From an uncultured Collinsella sp. (GTDB lineage: Bacteria > Actinomycetota > Coriobacteriia > Coriobacteriales > Coriobacteriaceae), in the NCBI GenBank assembly GCA_900540895.1, contig UQHV01000015.1, positions 1-64,000 on the forward strand: a DNA stretch of 64,000 bases, given 5' to 3'. Below, piece after piece: positions 33,854 to 42,260 of the stretch; positions within the stretch are counted from its first letter, which is position 1; the number at the start of each line of letters is the position of its first letter. Position numbers and translations under genes: made by a program. A model generated the notes under the pieces. It searched no databases and was not told the DNA's origin. It was given only the letters and a program-made list of their open reading frames with translations.

Positions 33854-34429
33854 CTATGTTGATATTTGAGTTGTCGTCGTTTCGTTCGTCTGGGCCGTTT
33901 CGGCTTCGCTGCCCTGTTCGTCCTCGTCCTTTTGCGCATCGGCGATGGTGGAGGCCGCCGCAACGATACCGCGCTGGGGCGCGACACCCGTCTGGGTCTG
34001 AGCGCCCTCGATAACTTCTGTGCCTGCATGCGCGAGCTCGGGCGATTTAAACACTGCGTCCAAGTTGGCGCCACCGCCGGCGTAGCCAAGCGCAGCGAGT
34101 GCGATGACGATCACTGCAACGACGGCCACGATCGGAACATAACGATGCCAACCAGCCGGATTGAGTCCACTGCGGCGAGCCGCCCCGCGGCTGATGTAAC
34201 CGAGCGTTCCGTCGTGCTTGAGCTTTGAGCCCACCACGCGTTTGCGGCCCCACAGCGAGGACTCTGCCTGCATTGCCAAGCGGGCGCTTGCCGAAGGATA
34301 GCCGTATTTAGTGCGCTTGAACGAGCCATCAAACCCCGAGGCGTGTTTACCCCACGTCACCGATGTCGTGCGTCGGTTGACCGGCGCGGCACTCCGCCTT
34401 CTGCGGCTCGGTTTTGAAGTCTCAGCCAT
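33854..34429 (-). CDS. Single-pass membrane protein of unknown function
   Basis: The 191-residue product has a basic N-terminal half (KPSRRRRSAAPVNRR), one membrane helix at about 100-120 (VPIVAVVAVIVIALAALGY), and an Ala/Thr/Glu-rich, low-complexity outer tail. It is not a lipoprotein and has no known domain that I can see. ATG 34429 has GAGGGC close upstream. It lies about 80 bases beyond the NtrC-like regulator gene on the same strand and may be co-transcribed with it. Confidence 0.65.
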   Translation of the reverse strand: MAETSKPSRRRRSAAPVNRRTTSVTWGKHASGFDGSFKRTKYGYPSASARLAMQAESSLWGRKRVVGSKLKHDGTLGYISRGAARRSGLNPAGWHRYVPIVAVVAVIVIALAALGYAGGGANLDAVFKSPELAHAGTEVIEGAQTQTGVAPQRGIVAAASTIADAQKDEDEQGSEAETAQTNETTTTQIST

Positions 34430-34513
34430 ATGCCCTCGCACGCCGTAACCAAATCGAAACAATAACGCTTTGGACTGTAGCACACGCGTCGCGCGCGGTC
34501 ACGGGCGCCTCGC

Positions 34514-35734
34514 TCAACGGTCATCGTCCTTCAGCAAGCGCCACAGCGTTGTACGGCTTATGCCCAGTACCTCCGCCGCACGGGTTCGGTTGCCGTGGAG
34601 ATGATCTACAACCAGATGCGCGATATCTCGCTCGGTATCGGCCAGCGGTCGCAGGATATACAGGTCGCTTTCGAGCGTCGGGGCGCCAAAGGCTGCGGTC
34701 TTAATCACGTCCTCTTGGGCGAGCACTTCCTCCGCCACAGCGCGGTCCACCGCGCCCGCCCCCACCAATATATACAGTCGTTCCGAGACCTCGCGGAGCT
34801 GCAGATAATTGCGCGGCCAGCGGTAAGCATCGAGCGTCTTCGTCGCCGCGGAAGACAGCGTGGGCGCTGCCGTCCCAAATGCGTCAGCGAGATATTCCAA
34901 ATAGCGCGCAACCTTCGTCGACGCGGCTCCCTGCTCGGCGATTGCCGGCGCCACGCTCACCGCACAGGCGAAGCGCTCGGTCACAAAGGCGGCTTGATCA
35001 CTTTCGCTGCCGCCCGGCATGTCATTCGCCGTCAGCACCACATGGCAGCGCGTCGCCAACGCGGTGTCGGCCATCGTGGAGACCAGCTCGCGGAGGCGCT
35101 GGGGGCCAACCGCGTTCCAGCCCTCAATGCAAAGGGTCAGCCCCGTTTGGAACAACGGCGATTCGGCGCTTTTGAGCACATGGCGCCAACCGCGCTCGGT
35201 GAGCTCATCGAGCGCAACGGAAACAAAGGGCTGATCGGCAAAAGGACCGTCCAGGTAGAGGCGCTTGGCGATCTCGACCTGACCCGCGCCCAGCTCGCCC
35301 TCGAGCATAAGGGGCACACCGCGCGCGTAGCTCTCGACGACCGGCGCAGCCACTGAAGCCGCTCCCTCAACGATGCCGTACGCGCTCGATTCGTAGCGGA
35401 CCTCAACTTCGTCGGCGTTGAGCCACTCGATGCCCGCATGCGCCGCGGCACCGCGCACCTCGCGGACCACGACAACCCAAAGCCCCCCCCCGCCCTCTTT
35501 GTCGGTGGGGCGAACGGTCAGGCTCAGGCGCGTACCCTCACGCCCCATAACCAGACGCGCGCCGTCTCCTATACGGTCGAGACGCTCAGCAACAAAAGCC
35601 GCCACATCCCGCTCAAGCGCCGCGTCATTCATGGTCGAGATCGCGACGTCCCCACGCGCATCGATCGCCAATGCCGAGGCCCCGGCAGCAGCCAGGGCCT
35701 CGGTCAAGATGTTCAGCTTGGCATCGCTATCCAT
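34514..35734 (-). CDS. NtrC-like regulator with degenerate ATPase and Fis-type HTH
   Basis: The 406-residue protein has an N-terminal sensory part, a central region that resembles a sigma-54 activator AAA+ domain and a C-terminal Fis-type helix-turn-helix (NRTRAAEVLGISRTTLWRLLK). The Walker A position reads GELGAGQVEIAKRL and lacks the lysine, and I see no GAFTGA loop. WPRNYLQLREV matches the usual WPGNVRELxN motif. It therefore probably binds DNA without driving sigma-54. ATG 35734 has AGGGG upstream. It lies 3' of, and on the same strand as, the YeiH-type exporter, which may be its target. Confidence 0.75.
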   Translation of the reverse strand: MDSDAKLNILTEALAAAGASALAIDARGDVAISTMNDAALERDVAAFVAERLDRIGDGARLVMGREGTRLSLTVRPTDKEGGGGLWVVVVREVRGAAAHAGIEWLNADEVEVRYESSAYGIVEGAASVAAPVVESYARGVPLMLEGELGAGQVEIAKRLYLDGPFADQPFVSVALDELTERGWRHVLKSAESPLFQTGLTLCIEGWNAVGPQRLRELVSTMADTALATRCHVVLTANDMPGGSESDQAAFVTERFACAVSVAPAIAEQGAASTKVARYLEYLADAFGTAAPTLSSAATKTLDAYRWPRNYLQLREVSERLYILVGAGAVDRAVAEEVLAQEDVIKTAAFGAPTLESDLYILRPLADTERDIAHLVVDHLHGNRTRAAEVLGISRTTLWRLLKDDDR

Positions 35735-35880
35735 GATTCGCCCCTGTCCGCGGCGACGTGCAACCGCCGGCGGTCGCACGACCGAGTGTTTCAAAATTGA
35801 ACGATATTGCTCACCAAACACTATAGGGCAGAAAGCGCCGTCCTGCGAGTATAGGTGTTGCCCCGCATCGCCATCCTGGC

Positions 35881-35951
35881 GGGGCGATAAGAGCTCTTCG
35901 GGACCTATCAACCTGCGGACAAGCCATACCCGCAAGAGCTCCTATCGCTCC
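35881..35951. repeat. Inverted repeat after the YeiH-type gene
   Basis: GGGGCGATAAGAGCTCTT pairs with AAGAGCTCCTATCGCTCC around 35 bases. It lies 57 bases beyond the stop codon on the minus strand and could act as an attenuator or transcript end. No T-tract is seen. The rest of 35735-36007 shows no gene. Confidence 0.5.
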
Positions 35952-36007
35952 ACCGTGAGAATGCGCTCACCAGCACGCAGCACGCAGCACGCAAACAAGC
36001 TACTTCT

Positions 36008-37042
36008 CTACCAGATTCCCAGTACGTGTTGCATTCCCAAACTCATGCACGCAATGCCAATCCAGCAGCAAAAGCCCAGCGCGATGGGCTTGCCGCCCTT
36101 TTTGACCAGCTCGACGATATCGGTATTAAAACCAATAGCCGCCATGGCCATCACGATAAAGAACTTCGACAGCTCCTTGATGGGCGCCGTAAAGGACGCG
36201 GGAAGCTGAAGCACCGTGGTGATCACACTCGCCAGCACAAAGAACAGCACAAACATGGGAAACGCGCGTTTAAGCGAGAACGTGCTTTTGGCGTCGCCGC
36301 CGTCCTTGCGCGCCAGATGCATCTGCCAGCATGCGAGGACCAACGTGATGGGAATAATGGCCAGCGTTCTGGTGAGCTTGACCACCGTGGCGCTCTCGAG
36401 CACATTGGCGCCGGGATGCATGCTGTCCCAAGCGCTCGCCGCAGCCGTTACGGACGAGGTGTCGTTGATGGCGGTGCCGGCAAACAGGCCAAAGCCCTCG
36501 TTGGTCAGCCCGAGCATGCCGCCGAGCGTTGGAAACACGAGCGCCGCGATAACGTTAAACAGGAAGATGACCGAAATGGCCTGGGCAATCTCGTGATCGT
36601 CGGCGTCGATGACGGGCGCGGTCGCGGCGATGGCAGAACCGCCGCAAATCGACGAACCCACGCCCACAAGCGTCGCGATCTTACCCGGCACGTTCATAAC
36701 GCGGCAGAGCACAAAGGCGATGACAAGCGAGGTCGAGATTGTCGCCACGATAATCGGCAGCGACTGGGCGCCCTTGGACAGAATCTGGGAGAGGTTCATG
36801 CCAAAGCCAAGCAGGATAACCGCGTACTGCAAGACTTTTTTGGACGTATAGGTGACGCCGGCGGCGAGCTGTTCGCGACGATTCTTGGGAAAGACGAGCG
36901 CCAGGACCATGCCAAAGAGGATGGCGAATACCGGACCGCCGACCACCTCAACCTGTTTGCCGAGCAACGTCGCGGGAATGGCGATGATCAGGCAGAACAA
37001 GACGCCTTTCCAGCGCTCGCGTACGATATTTGCCAGTTGCAT
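36008..37042 (-). CDS. YeiH-family putative sulfate/sulfonate exporter
   Basis: The 344-residue integral membrane protein has about ten hydrophobic segments and the YeiH/UPF0324 signatures GVGSSICGGSAIAATAPVI and GTAINDTSSVTAAAS. Family members are annotated as putative sulfate exporters, with little biochemical proof. ATG 37042 has GAAGGAATCCC upstream. A GntR regulator is divergent, 163 bases away, and an NtrC-like regulator follows, so its expression is likely controlled. Confidence 0.88.
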   Translation of the reverse strand: MQLANIVRERWKGVLFCLIIAIPATLLGKQVEVVGGPVFAILFGMVLALVFPKNRREQLAAGVTYTSKKVLQYAVILLGFGMNLSQILSKGAQSLPIIVATISTSLVIAFVLCRVMNVPGKIATLVGVGSSICGGSAIAATAPVIDADDHEIAQAISVIFLFNVIAALVFPTLGGMLGLTNEGFGLFAGTAINDTSSVTAAASAWDSMHPGANVLESATVVKLTRTLAIIPITLVLACWQMHLARKDGGDAKSTFSLKRAFPMFVLFFVLASVITTVLQLPASFTAPIKELSKFFIVMAMAAIGFNTDIVELVKKGGKPIALGFCCWIGIACMSLGMQHVLGIW

Positions 37043-37205
37043 ATGGGATTCCTTCTTTCTATTTCACGTTTGCGACGGCTTATGATACGGCAACATTGAG
37101 CACAGCCTTGCGCAAACACAGACTAAGATGCCGCGATAGTTCTCAGGCAACAGCCGAATTACCCACCGCGGAGAGCTGATTCGCGGCATAATTAACAACT
37201 GACAT

Positions 37206-37937
37206 ATGAGTTTGATAGAACAGTTGCGAGGCGCTATGGAAGAATCGATGCACGTCGGCGAGCAGGAAACGAGCCTACAGGACCAGTCCTACCACACCAT
37301 TCGACGCAAAATCGTCTACCTGGACTACAAGCCGGGCGAAAAGCTGGGCGTCAAGCAGCTTTGCGATGACCTGGACATGGGTCGCACGCCCGTGCGCGAG
37401 GCTTTGGTTCGCTTGGCGCAGGAAGGCCTGGTGCGCACCGTGCCCCAGAGCGGCACCTACGTCTCACCCATCAACCTCACCCTTGCCGAGAGTGCCTGTT
37501 ACATCCGCGAGCATCTGGAAAAGCAGGTGATTGTGGAGTGCTGTGCACGCGCCACGTCGGCCGGCATCGAGCAGCTCGACCGCGCCATCGTGCTGCAGGA
37601 AAAGGCCATGGCCGAGGAGGATCGCATCGGCTTCTTTTTGAGCGACAACCTCATGCATCACATGATTTTTAGCATCGCATGTCGCAGCACCGTGTGGTCG
37701 TGGCTCGAAGAGACCAATGCCGACCTGGAGCGCTTCCGCTGGCTGCGCGCCGCCACGCAGGTTCTCGACAATCAGGACATCGTGAACGAGCACAAGCAGA
37801 TTCGCCGCGCTATCGCCGGTCGCGACCCCATCGAAGCGAGCTTTTTGGTCAGCAAGCACCTGCACATGATGTTCCGCAATCAAACCGAGGTTCTGGACCA
37901 GTTCCCCGAGTACTTCGAGACCAGCAAGCTCCGCTAA
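37206..37937 (+). CDS. GntR-family regulator with FCD domain
   Basis: The 243-residue protein has a FadR-type winged helix (LGVKQLCDDLDMGRTPVREALVRLAQEGLV) and an all-helical FCD effector domain with likely metal ligands D145, H149 and two later histidines. Such regulators usually bind small organic acids. It is divergent from the YeiH-type exporter gene. The start is uncertain: ATG 37206 has no clear ribosome binding site, whereas ATG 37236 has GAGG at the right place. Confidence 0.85.
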   Translation: MSLIEQLRGAMEESMHVGEQETSLQDQSYHTIRRKIVYLDYKPGEKLGVKQLCDDLDMGRTPVREALVRLAQEGLVRTVPQSGTYVSPINLTLAESACYIREHLEKQVIVECCARATSAGIEQLDRAIVLQEKAMAEEDRIGFFLSDNLMHHMIFSIACRSTVWSWLEETNADLERFRWLRAATQVLDNQDIVNEHKQIRRAIAGRDPIEASFLVSKHLHMMFRNQTEVLDQFPEYFETSKLR

Positions 37938-37972
37938 CCTGCCAAAAAGGGACAGGTTTATTTTGGCAGGTT
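37936..37972. repeat. AACCTGCCAAAAAGGGACAG hairpin
   Basis: AACCTGCCAAAA pairs with TTTTGGCAGGTT around AGGGACAGGTTTA. The stem overlaps the end of the GntR gene (stop at 37935-37937), and TTTATC follows. The same arms occur at 40125-40162 (reversed), 43315-43364 and 45403-45453. Confidence 0.85.
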
Positions 37973-37991
37973 TTATCCGAGCAAATGCAAC

Positions 37992-38027
37992 AAGGCCCGG
38001 CTCCGTCTTGATGCGGAGCCGGGCCTT
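37992..38027. terminator. Terminator between gntR and glmS
   Basis: AAGGCCCGGCTCCG pairs with CGGAGCCGGGCCTT. On the minus strand TTGTTGC follows. It can serve both genes. Confidence 0.8.
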
Positions 38028-38050
38028 AGTCGCTAGAACGGCGGAACCAA

Positions 38051-39898
38051 CTACTCGACCGTGACGCTTTTCGCCAGGTTTCGGGGTTGGTCGACGTCGC
38101 AGCCGCGCAGGATGGCGACCTCGCGGGCGAGCAGCTGCAGCGGGACGCTCGCCGTGATGGGGCTGAACACGTCGCGGACTGCTGGCACGCGGATAATGCA
38201 GTCGGCGATCTTGTTGATCTCCTCGTCGCCCTCGGTGGCAACGACGATGACCTTGGCGCCGCGCGCCTTGCACTCCATGAGGTTCGACACGGTCTTGTCG
38301 TAGGTGGCACTCTTGGTGGCCACGGCGATGACAGGGAAGCCCGGGTCGATCAGCGCGATGGGGCCGTGCTTCATCTCACCGGCGGCGTAGGCCTCGGCGT
38401 GCAGGTAGCTGACCTCTTTGAGCTTGAGCGCGCCCTCGTAGGAAATAGCGGCACCCATGCCACGGCCCACGAACAGCGCCGACTGCGCGTCCTTGCACAG
38501 CAGGGCGGCCTCATGCACGGCCTCGGTTTGGGTATCCAAAATCCACTGGATCTGCTCGGCCGTATCGGAAAGCTCGCGGAACAGCATGCGCGCCTGCTTG
38601 GTGGTCAAGCGGTACTTGACCTGCGCCAGCAGCAAAGCCAAAAGCGTGAGGCTCACGACCTGGCCGATGAAGCTCTTGGTCGAGGCGACTGCAATCTCCT
38701 TGTTGGCCTTGGTGTAGATGACGCCGTCGCTCTCACGCGCCACGGGGCTGCCCACCACATTGGTGATGCCGAAGACCTTGGCACCCTTGATGCGCGCGTC
38801 GCGGATGGCGGCAAGGGTATCGGCCGTCTCGCCCGACTGGGACACGGCAACGACAAGCGTCGTCGGCGTGATGATGGGATTGCGATAGCGGAACTCGCTG
38901 GCCGCCTCAACCTCGGTGGGAATGCGAGCCCAGCCCTCGATAAGGTTCTTGGCGATGAGACCGGCATGGTAGCTGGTGCCGCAAGCGATCACGTAGACGC
39001 GGTCGATGTCGTTGAGCTCCTCGAGCGAAAGGCCCAGCTCGTCGATGTCGAGCTCGCCGGCCGGCGTCATACGACCGACCAGCGTGTCGCGCACGACGCG
39101 CGGCTGCTCGTGGATTTCCTTGAGCATAAAGTCGGGATAACCGCCCTTTTCTGCCATGTCCAGGTCCCAGTCGATGTGGGTGACCTTGGGCTCGATAACG
39201 TTGCCAGCCTCGTCGGTGTACTCGACGCCTGCGGGCGTGAGCTTGGCAAACTGACCGTCCTCGAGCACCACGACGTCGCGGGTTGCGTCGATGAGCGCGA
39301 TGACGTCGGAGGCGACATAGGCGCCGGTCTCGCCCGCGCCGACCACGATCGGGGAATCCTTGCGGGCCACGGCGATCACGCCGGGCTCGTCAGCGCACAC
39401 GGCGGCCAGACCATAGGCACCGACCACGTGGGTGCAAGCCTCGCGCACGGAGGCCATCAGGTCGTGCGTCTCGGCATAAGCCTCTTCGATCAGATGCGCG
39501 AAGACCTCGGTATCGGTCTCGCTCTTAAAGTGGTGGCCGCGACCCTCCAGCTCTTCGCGCAGCTCGGCGAAGTTCTCGATGATGCCGTTGTGGACGATGG
39601 CGATACGACCGTCGCAGCTGGTGTGGGGGTGAGCGTTAACGACGGAGGGCTTGCCGTGGGTGGCCCAACGGGTGTGACCGATACCGCAGGTAGCGTCGCT
39701 GTCGATGTTGGAAAGCTCGCTCTCCAGGCCCGCGACCTTGCCCACGCGGCGGATGACGTCGAGGTGCGCCGCGGCGCCCTCGCCCACCTCGAGCGCGACG
39801 CCCGAGGAGTCATAGCCGCGATACTCCATACGCTTGAGGCCCGTGACCAGGATATTCTTTGCAATATCAGAGCCGGTGTAGCCGACGATTCCGCACAT
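38051..39898 (-). CDS. glmS: Glutamine-fructose-6-phosphate aminotransferase
   Basis: GlmS makes glucosamine-6-phosphate from fructose-6-phosphate and glutamine for cell-wall synthesis. The 615-residue protein has the class II amidotransferase domain (nucleophile C2 in MCGIVGYTG, GHTRWATHG, HNGIIENFAE) and two SIS sugar isomerase domains (CGTSYHAG, SQSGETADTLAA, GRGMGAAISYEGALKLKE), ending DQPRNLAKSVTVE as the family does. Length is standard. ATG 39898 has GAAGGG upstream. I see no glmS ribozyme; a 26-bp palindrome at 40008-40033 is the probable control site. Confidence 0.97.
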   Translation of the reverse strand: MCGIVGYTGSDIAKNILVTGLKRMEYRGYDSSGVALEVGEGAAAHLDVIRRVGKVAGLESELSNIDSDATCGIGHTRWATHGKPSVVNAHPHTSCDGRIAIVHNGIIENFAELREELEGRGHHFKSETDTEVFAHLIEEAYAETHDLMASVREACTHVVGAYGLAAVCADEPGVIAVARKDSPIVVGAGETGAYVASDVIALIDATRDVVVLEDGQFAKLTPAGVEYTDEAGNVIEPKVTHIDWDLDMAEKGGYPDFMLKEIHEQPRVVRDTLVGRMTPAGELDIDELGLSLEELNDIDRVYVIACGTSYHAGLIAKNLIEGWARIPTEVEAASEFRYRNPIITPTTLVVAVSQSGETADTLAAIRDARIKGAKVFGITNVVGSPVARESDGVIYTKANKEIAVASTKSFIGQVVSLTLLALLLAQVKYRLTTKQARMLFRELSDTAEQIQWILDTQTEAVHEAALLCKDAQSALFVGRGMGAAISYEGALKLKEVSYLHAEAYAAGEMKHGPIALIDPGFPVIAVATKSATYDKTVSNLMECKARGAKVIVVATEGDEEINKIADCIIRVPAVRDVFSPITASVPLQLLAREVAILRGCDVDQPRNLAKSVTVE

Positions 39899-40007
39899 AA
39901 GATAAAACCCTTCGTTCGCGTGACTGCAAGACGTCCACGCACAAGGGGCGCTGAGACGTATAACGTTCGAGTATTGTACTCACGCAAACGCAAGCTGATA
40001 TACCAGA

Positions 40008-40033
40008 AGTGGTATCTCAACTTAGATACCACT
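40008..40033 (-). promoter_or_regulatory. 26-bp palindrome upstream of glmS
   Basis: AGTGGTATCT and AGATACCACT are exact complements around CAACTT. The arms resemble those of NagR/DasR-type GntR operators (AGTGGTCTAGACCACT), which control amino-sugar genes, but here a 6-base spacer separates them. It lies about 110 bases before the glmS start and about 178 bases before the divergent lacI-type gene, and could affect either. Confidence 0.6.
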
Positions 40034-40059
40034 CGATGCACACACGTTCAGCCGGTCCG

Positions 40060-40095
40060 AACCACCACAATGGGGACAGGCACCTTCGTGGTGGT
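40060..40095. repeat. AACCACCACAA hairpin with GGGGACAGG core
   Basis: AACCACCACAA pairs with TTCGTGGTGGT around TGGGGACAGGCACC. It shares arm and core with 9581-9634. It lies back to back with the CCTGCCAAAA hairpin at 40125-40162. Confidence 0.75.
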
Positions 40096-40124
40096 CGCGT
40101 TGGCAACAGCGTTTCCCCAGATAA

Positions 40125-40162
40125 AACCTGCCAAAATAAACCTGTCCCTTTTTGGAAGGTTT
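40125..40162 (-). repeat. CCTGCCAAAA hairpin with GGGACAGG core, reversed
   Basis: Reading on the minus strand it matches 37936-37972: AAAAAGGGACAGGTTTATTT then GGCAGG. The left stem is slightly altered (CCTTCC). Between it and the previous hairpin lie 29 bases with no gene; both sit in the glmS-lacI spacer. Confidence 0.75.
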
Positions 40163-40210
40163 GGGATGCTACAATCTGGCTTGTACTTGAAACGCATCAA
40201 AGGGGCCGCT

Positions 40211-41323
40211 ATGGCAAAGGTAAAAATCAGCGACGTCGCGCGCGAGGCCGGGGTTTCGCTGGGCACGGTTTCCAACGCGCTCAACCACCCCGAAAAGCTG
40301 CGCCCCGAGACCCTCAAGCTCATCAACGAGACCATCAATCGCCTTGGCTACCTGCCCAACCAAAGCGCTCGTCAGCTCGCGGGCGGCGCCACCAAGTCCT
40401 TTGGCCTGGTGCTCCCCCGTCTCGACCACGGCTTTTCACTCCAAATCGCCAGCGGCGCCCACAACGAGGCCCGCAAGCACGGCTACGACCTGCTCATCGC
40501 CAACGCCGATAACGACGATATTCTCCAGGACCATTACCTGCGCTACTTTATGGGCACCCAGATGTCCGGCGTCATGGTTCAGCCCATGGCATCCCCCGAC
40601 TGGCACCCCGCCCTGACCAAGATGCCCGTGCCGATCGTCCATCTGGACATCCATTGCTCCGAGCCCGGCTACTACGTGGCCGCCGACAACGAGGCACAAG
40701 GCCGCATCATCGCCGAGCTCGCCATCGCCCGCGGCGCGCACCATATTGTCGTCGTCGGCCGAGCAGCATTTATGCAACTCACCCTGCGCGTCCTTGGCAT
40801 TCATAAGGCGCTCGCCCTACATCCCGACATCAAGATCGAAGTCATTGACGCCGGCGAGTGGAACACGGCGGCCGACGGCTATGGTATCGGCAACCAAATC
40901 GCCGAGCGTCCCGCCGACGAACGCCCCGATTTTGTCGTCGGTCTAACCGACGTGCTGGCCTCGGGTGTCGTTTCGGCACTGGTCGACAAGGGCATCTCTG
41001 TCCCCAGGCAAGTACGCGTAGCAGGCTGCGATGGCAACCCACTCGCTTGGAGCGGATCGGTCCCACTGACCACGGTAGCGCCCCCGGGCTACGAGATTGG
41101 CCGCAAGGGTGTCCAATTGCTGATGGAGCAAATCGAGAACAAGGCCCCGGCAAAGACCAAGCATATCCGCGTCGGCTCTACAGCGCGCACCGTCACCGCA
41201 GTCACCGCCGCCGAGGACATCAACCGCCAAGAACTGGTACGTCCGTTCCTGCTGGAACGCGCCAGCACTCAGGCAAGCAGCCAGACCGACGCCACGGCCA
41301 TCAACCTCGGTGCGTATCTATAG
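40211..41323 (+). CDS. LacI-family transcriptional regulator
   Basis: The 370-residue protein starts with the LacI helix-turn-helix and hinge (KISDVAREAGVSLGTVSNAL) followed by a periplasmic-binding-protein-like effector domain (about 60-340). The C terminus (about 340-370) is a low-complexity tail. It usually represses sugar or nucleoside genes. ATG 40211 has AAAGGGG upstream; longer frames reading into the spacer are not real. It is divergent from glmS, and the HAD enzyme next to it is on the other strand. The ligand is unknown. Confidence 0.9.
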   Translation: MAKVKISDVAREAGVSLGTVSNALNHPEKLRPETLKLINETINRLGYLPNQSARQLAGGATKSFGLVLPRLDHGFSLQIASGAHNEARKHGYDLLIANADNDDILQDHYLRYFMGTQMSGVMVQPMASPDWHPALTKMPVPIVHLDIHCSEPGYYVAADNEAQGRIIAELAIARGAHHIVVVGRAAFMQLTLRVLGIHKALALHPDIKIEVIDAGEWNTAADGYGIGNQIAERPADERPDFVVGLTDVLASGVVSALVDKGISVPRQVRVAGCDGNPLAWSGSVPLTTVAPPGYEIGRKGVQLLMEQIENKAPAKTKHIRVGSTARTVTAVTAAEDINRQELVRPFLLERASTQASSQTDATAINLGAYL

Positions 41324-41356
41324 CACGCCCGCAAGTATGCTAAGTCGCCGCTCAAG

Positions 41357-41395
41357 CAAAAGAGGCCCGACCATTGCCGGACCCCTTTTGTTTAA
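41357..41395. terminator. Bidirectional terminator between lacI-type and HAD genes
   Basis: AAAAGAGGCCCG pairs imperfectly (two mismatches) with CCGGACCCCTTTT, and T-runs lie on both sides for the convergent genes. Confidence 0.6.
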
Positions 41396-41436
41396 GCGCA
41401 AACATAAGCAATTGCTCGTTTCAACGCCGCAATTGT

Positions 41437-42087
41437 CTAGCGCACGGCCTTGACCGATGCCGCCAGATCGAACAACGTATCGAGCACGGCCTCGCAGCCA
41501 TCCACCACGTCCTGCGGCAGCGGCACGATATCGGGGACGGCAAAGACGTGGCAGCCAGCCGTAATGCCCGAGACGCAGCCGTTGCGCGAATCCTCGACCA
41601 CGGCACATTCCTCGGGGGCAAAACCCGCGCGCTCGCAGGCAAGCAGATACATCTCGGGGTCAGGCTTGCCGTGCGCGACGTCCTCGCCGCAGGTCACCGT
41701 TTCAAACTTGTCAAAAAGACCGAATGCTTTAAGGTTGCGCTCGGCCGTAACATGGCGCGATGACGTTGCAAGGCCTACGTGATAGCCCGCAGCCAACAGC
41801 TCGTCTATGCACTCGGCAGCACCGGCCTTAAGTTCCAGTTCGGTCTTGACCATCTCGTCGCGAATCTCCTTGTGGCGACGATAGATCGCCTCGGTGGTTT
41901 CATGGCTGCCGTAATGCTCATCAAGGATGTCCATAACATCGGGCAGCGTGCGGCCGATAAACTGATGGATCAGCGCTTCATCAATCGCGAGCCCCAGCTC
42001 AGCGGCGCCTGCCTTCCAGGCCTTAATCCCCAAACGCTCGGTATCGACCAGCGTTCCATCCATGTCAAAAATAACAGCCTTGATCAT
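41437..42087 (-). CDS. HAD hydrolase, beta-phosphoglucomutase-like
   Basis: The 216-residue protein is a HAD subfamily IA enzyme. Motif I FDMDGTLVDTE (nucleophile D8), motif II ATSSRH, lysine in HGKPDPEMY and motif IV VVEDSRNG are all present, with a helical cap after motif I. It resembles phosphatases and mutases for hexose phosphates. ATG 42087 has GGGGG upstream. It is divergent from larE by about 170 bases, which hold a GTATAT-N5-ATATAC palindrome (about 42149-42165). The substrate is unknown. Confidence 0.88.
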   Translation of the reverse strand: MIKAVIFDMDGTLVDTERLGIKAWKAGAAELGLAIDEALIHQFIGRTLPDVMDILDEHYGSHETTEAIYRRHKEIRDEMVKTELELKAGAAECIDELLAAGYHVGLATSSRHVTAERNLKAFGLFDKFETVTCGEDVAHGKPDPEMYLLACERAGFAPEECAVVEDSRNGCVSGITAGCHVFAVPDIVPLPQDVVDGCEAVLDTLFDLAASVKAVR

Positions 42088-42260
42088 ATCGGTCCCCCAT
42101 CGACTCTCGCTGTCGCATTGCCGCAACTCTACCGCATTTGGCAACTTGTATATAACGTATATACCATATTGCACTTTCGTTACACAGATAGAAGTCTTAT
42201 GGCAAGTAACGCATTAGGATTATAGTTTTCGATCGAGTACTCAACGATAAGGAACGTTTC

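Noticed and set aside
38087..40210. Upstream part of a very long plus-strand frame ending in the LacI regulator
   Set aside because: The part before ATG 40211 runs antisense through glmS and through repeats; the true start has AAAGGGG.
39899..40210. glmS ribozyme or riboswitch
   Set aside because: The spacer is filled by a palindrome and two hairpin repeats; no ribozyme core was recognised, and glmS starts within 120 bases of the palindrome.
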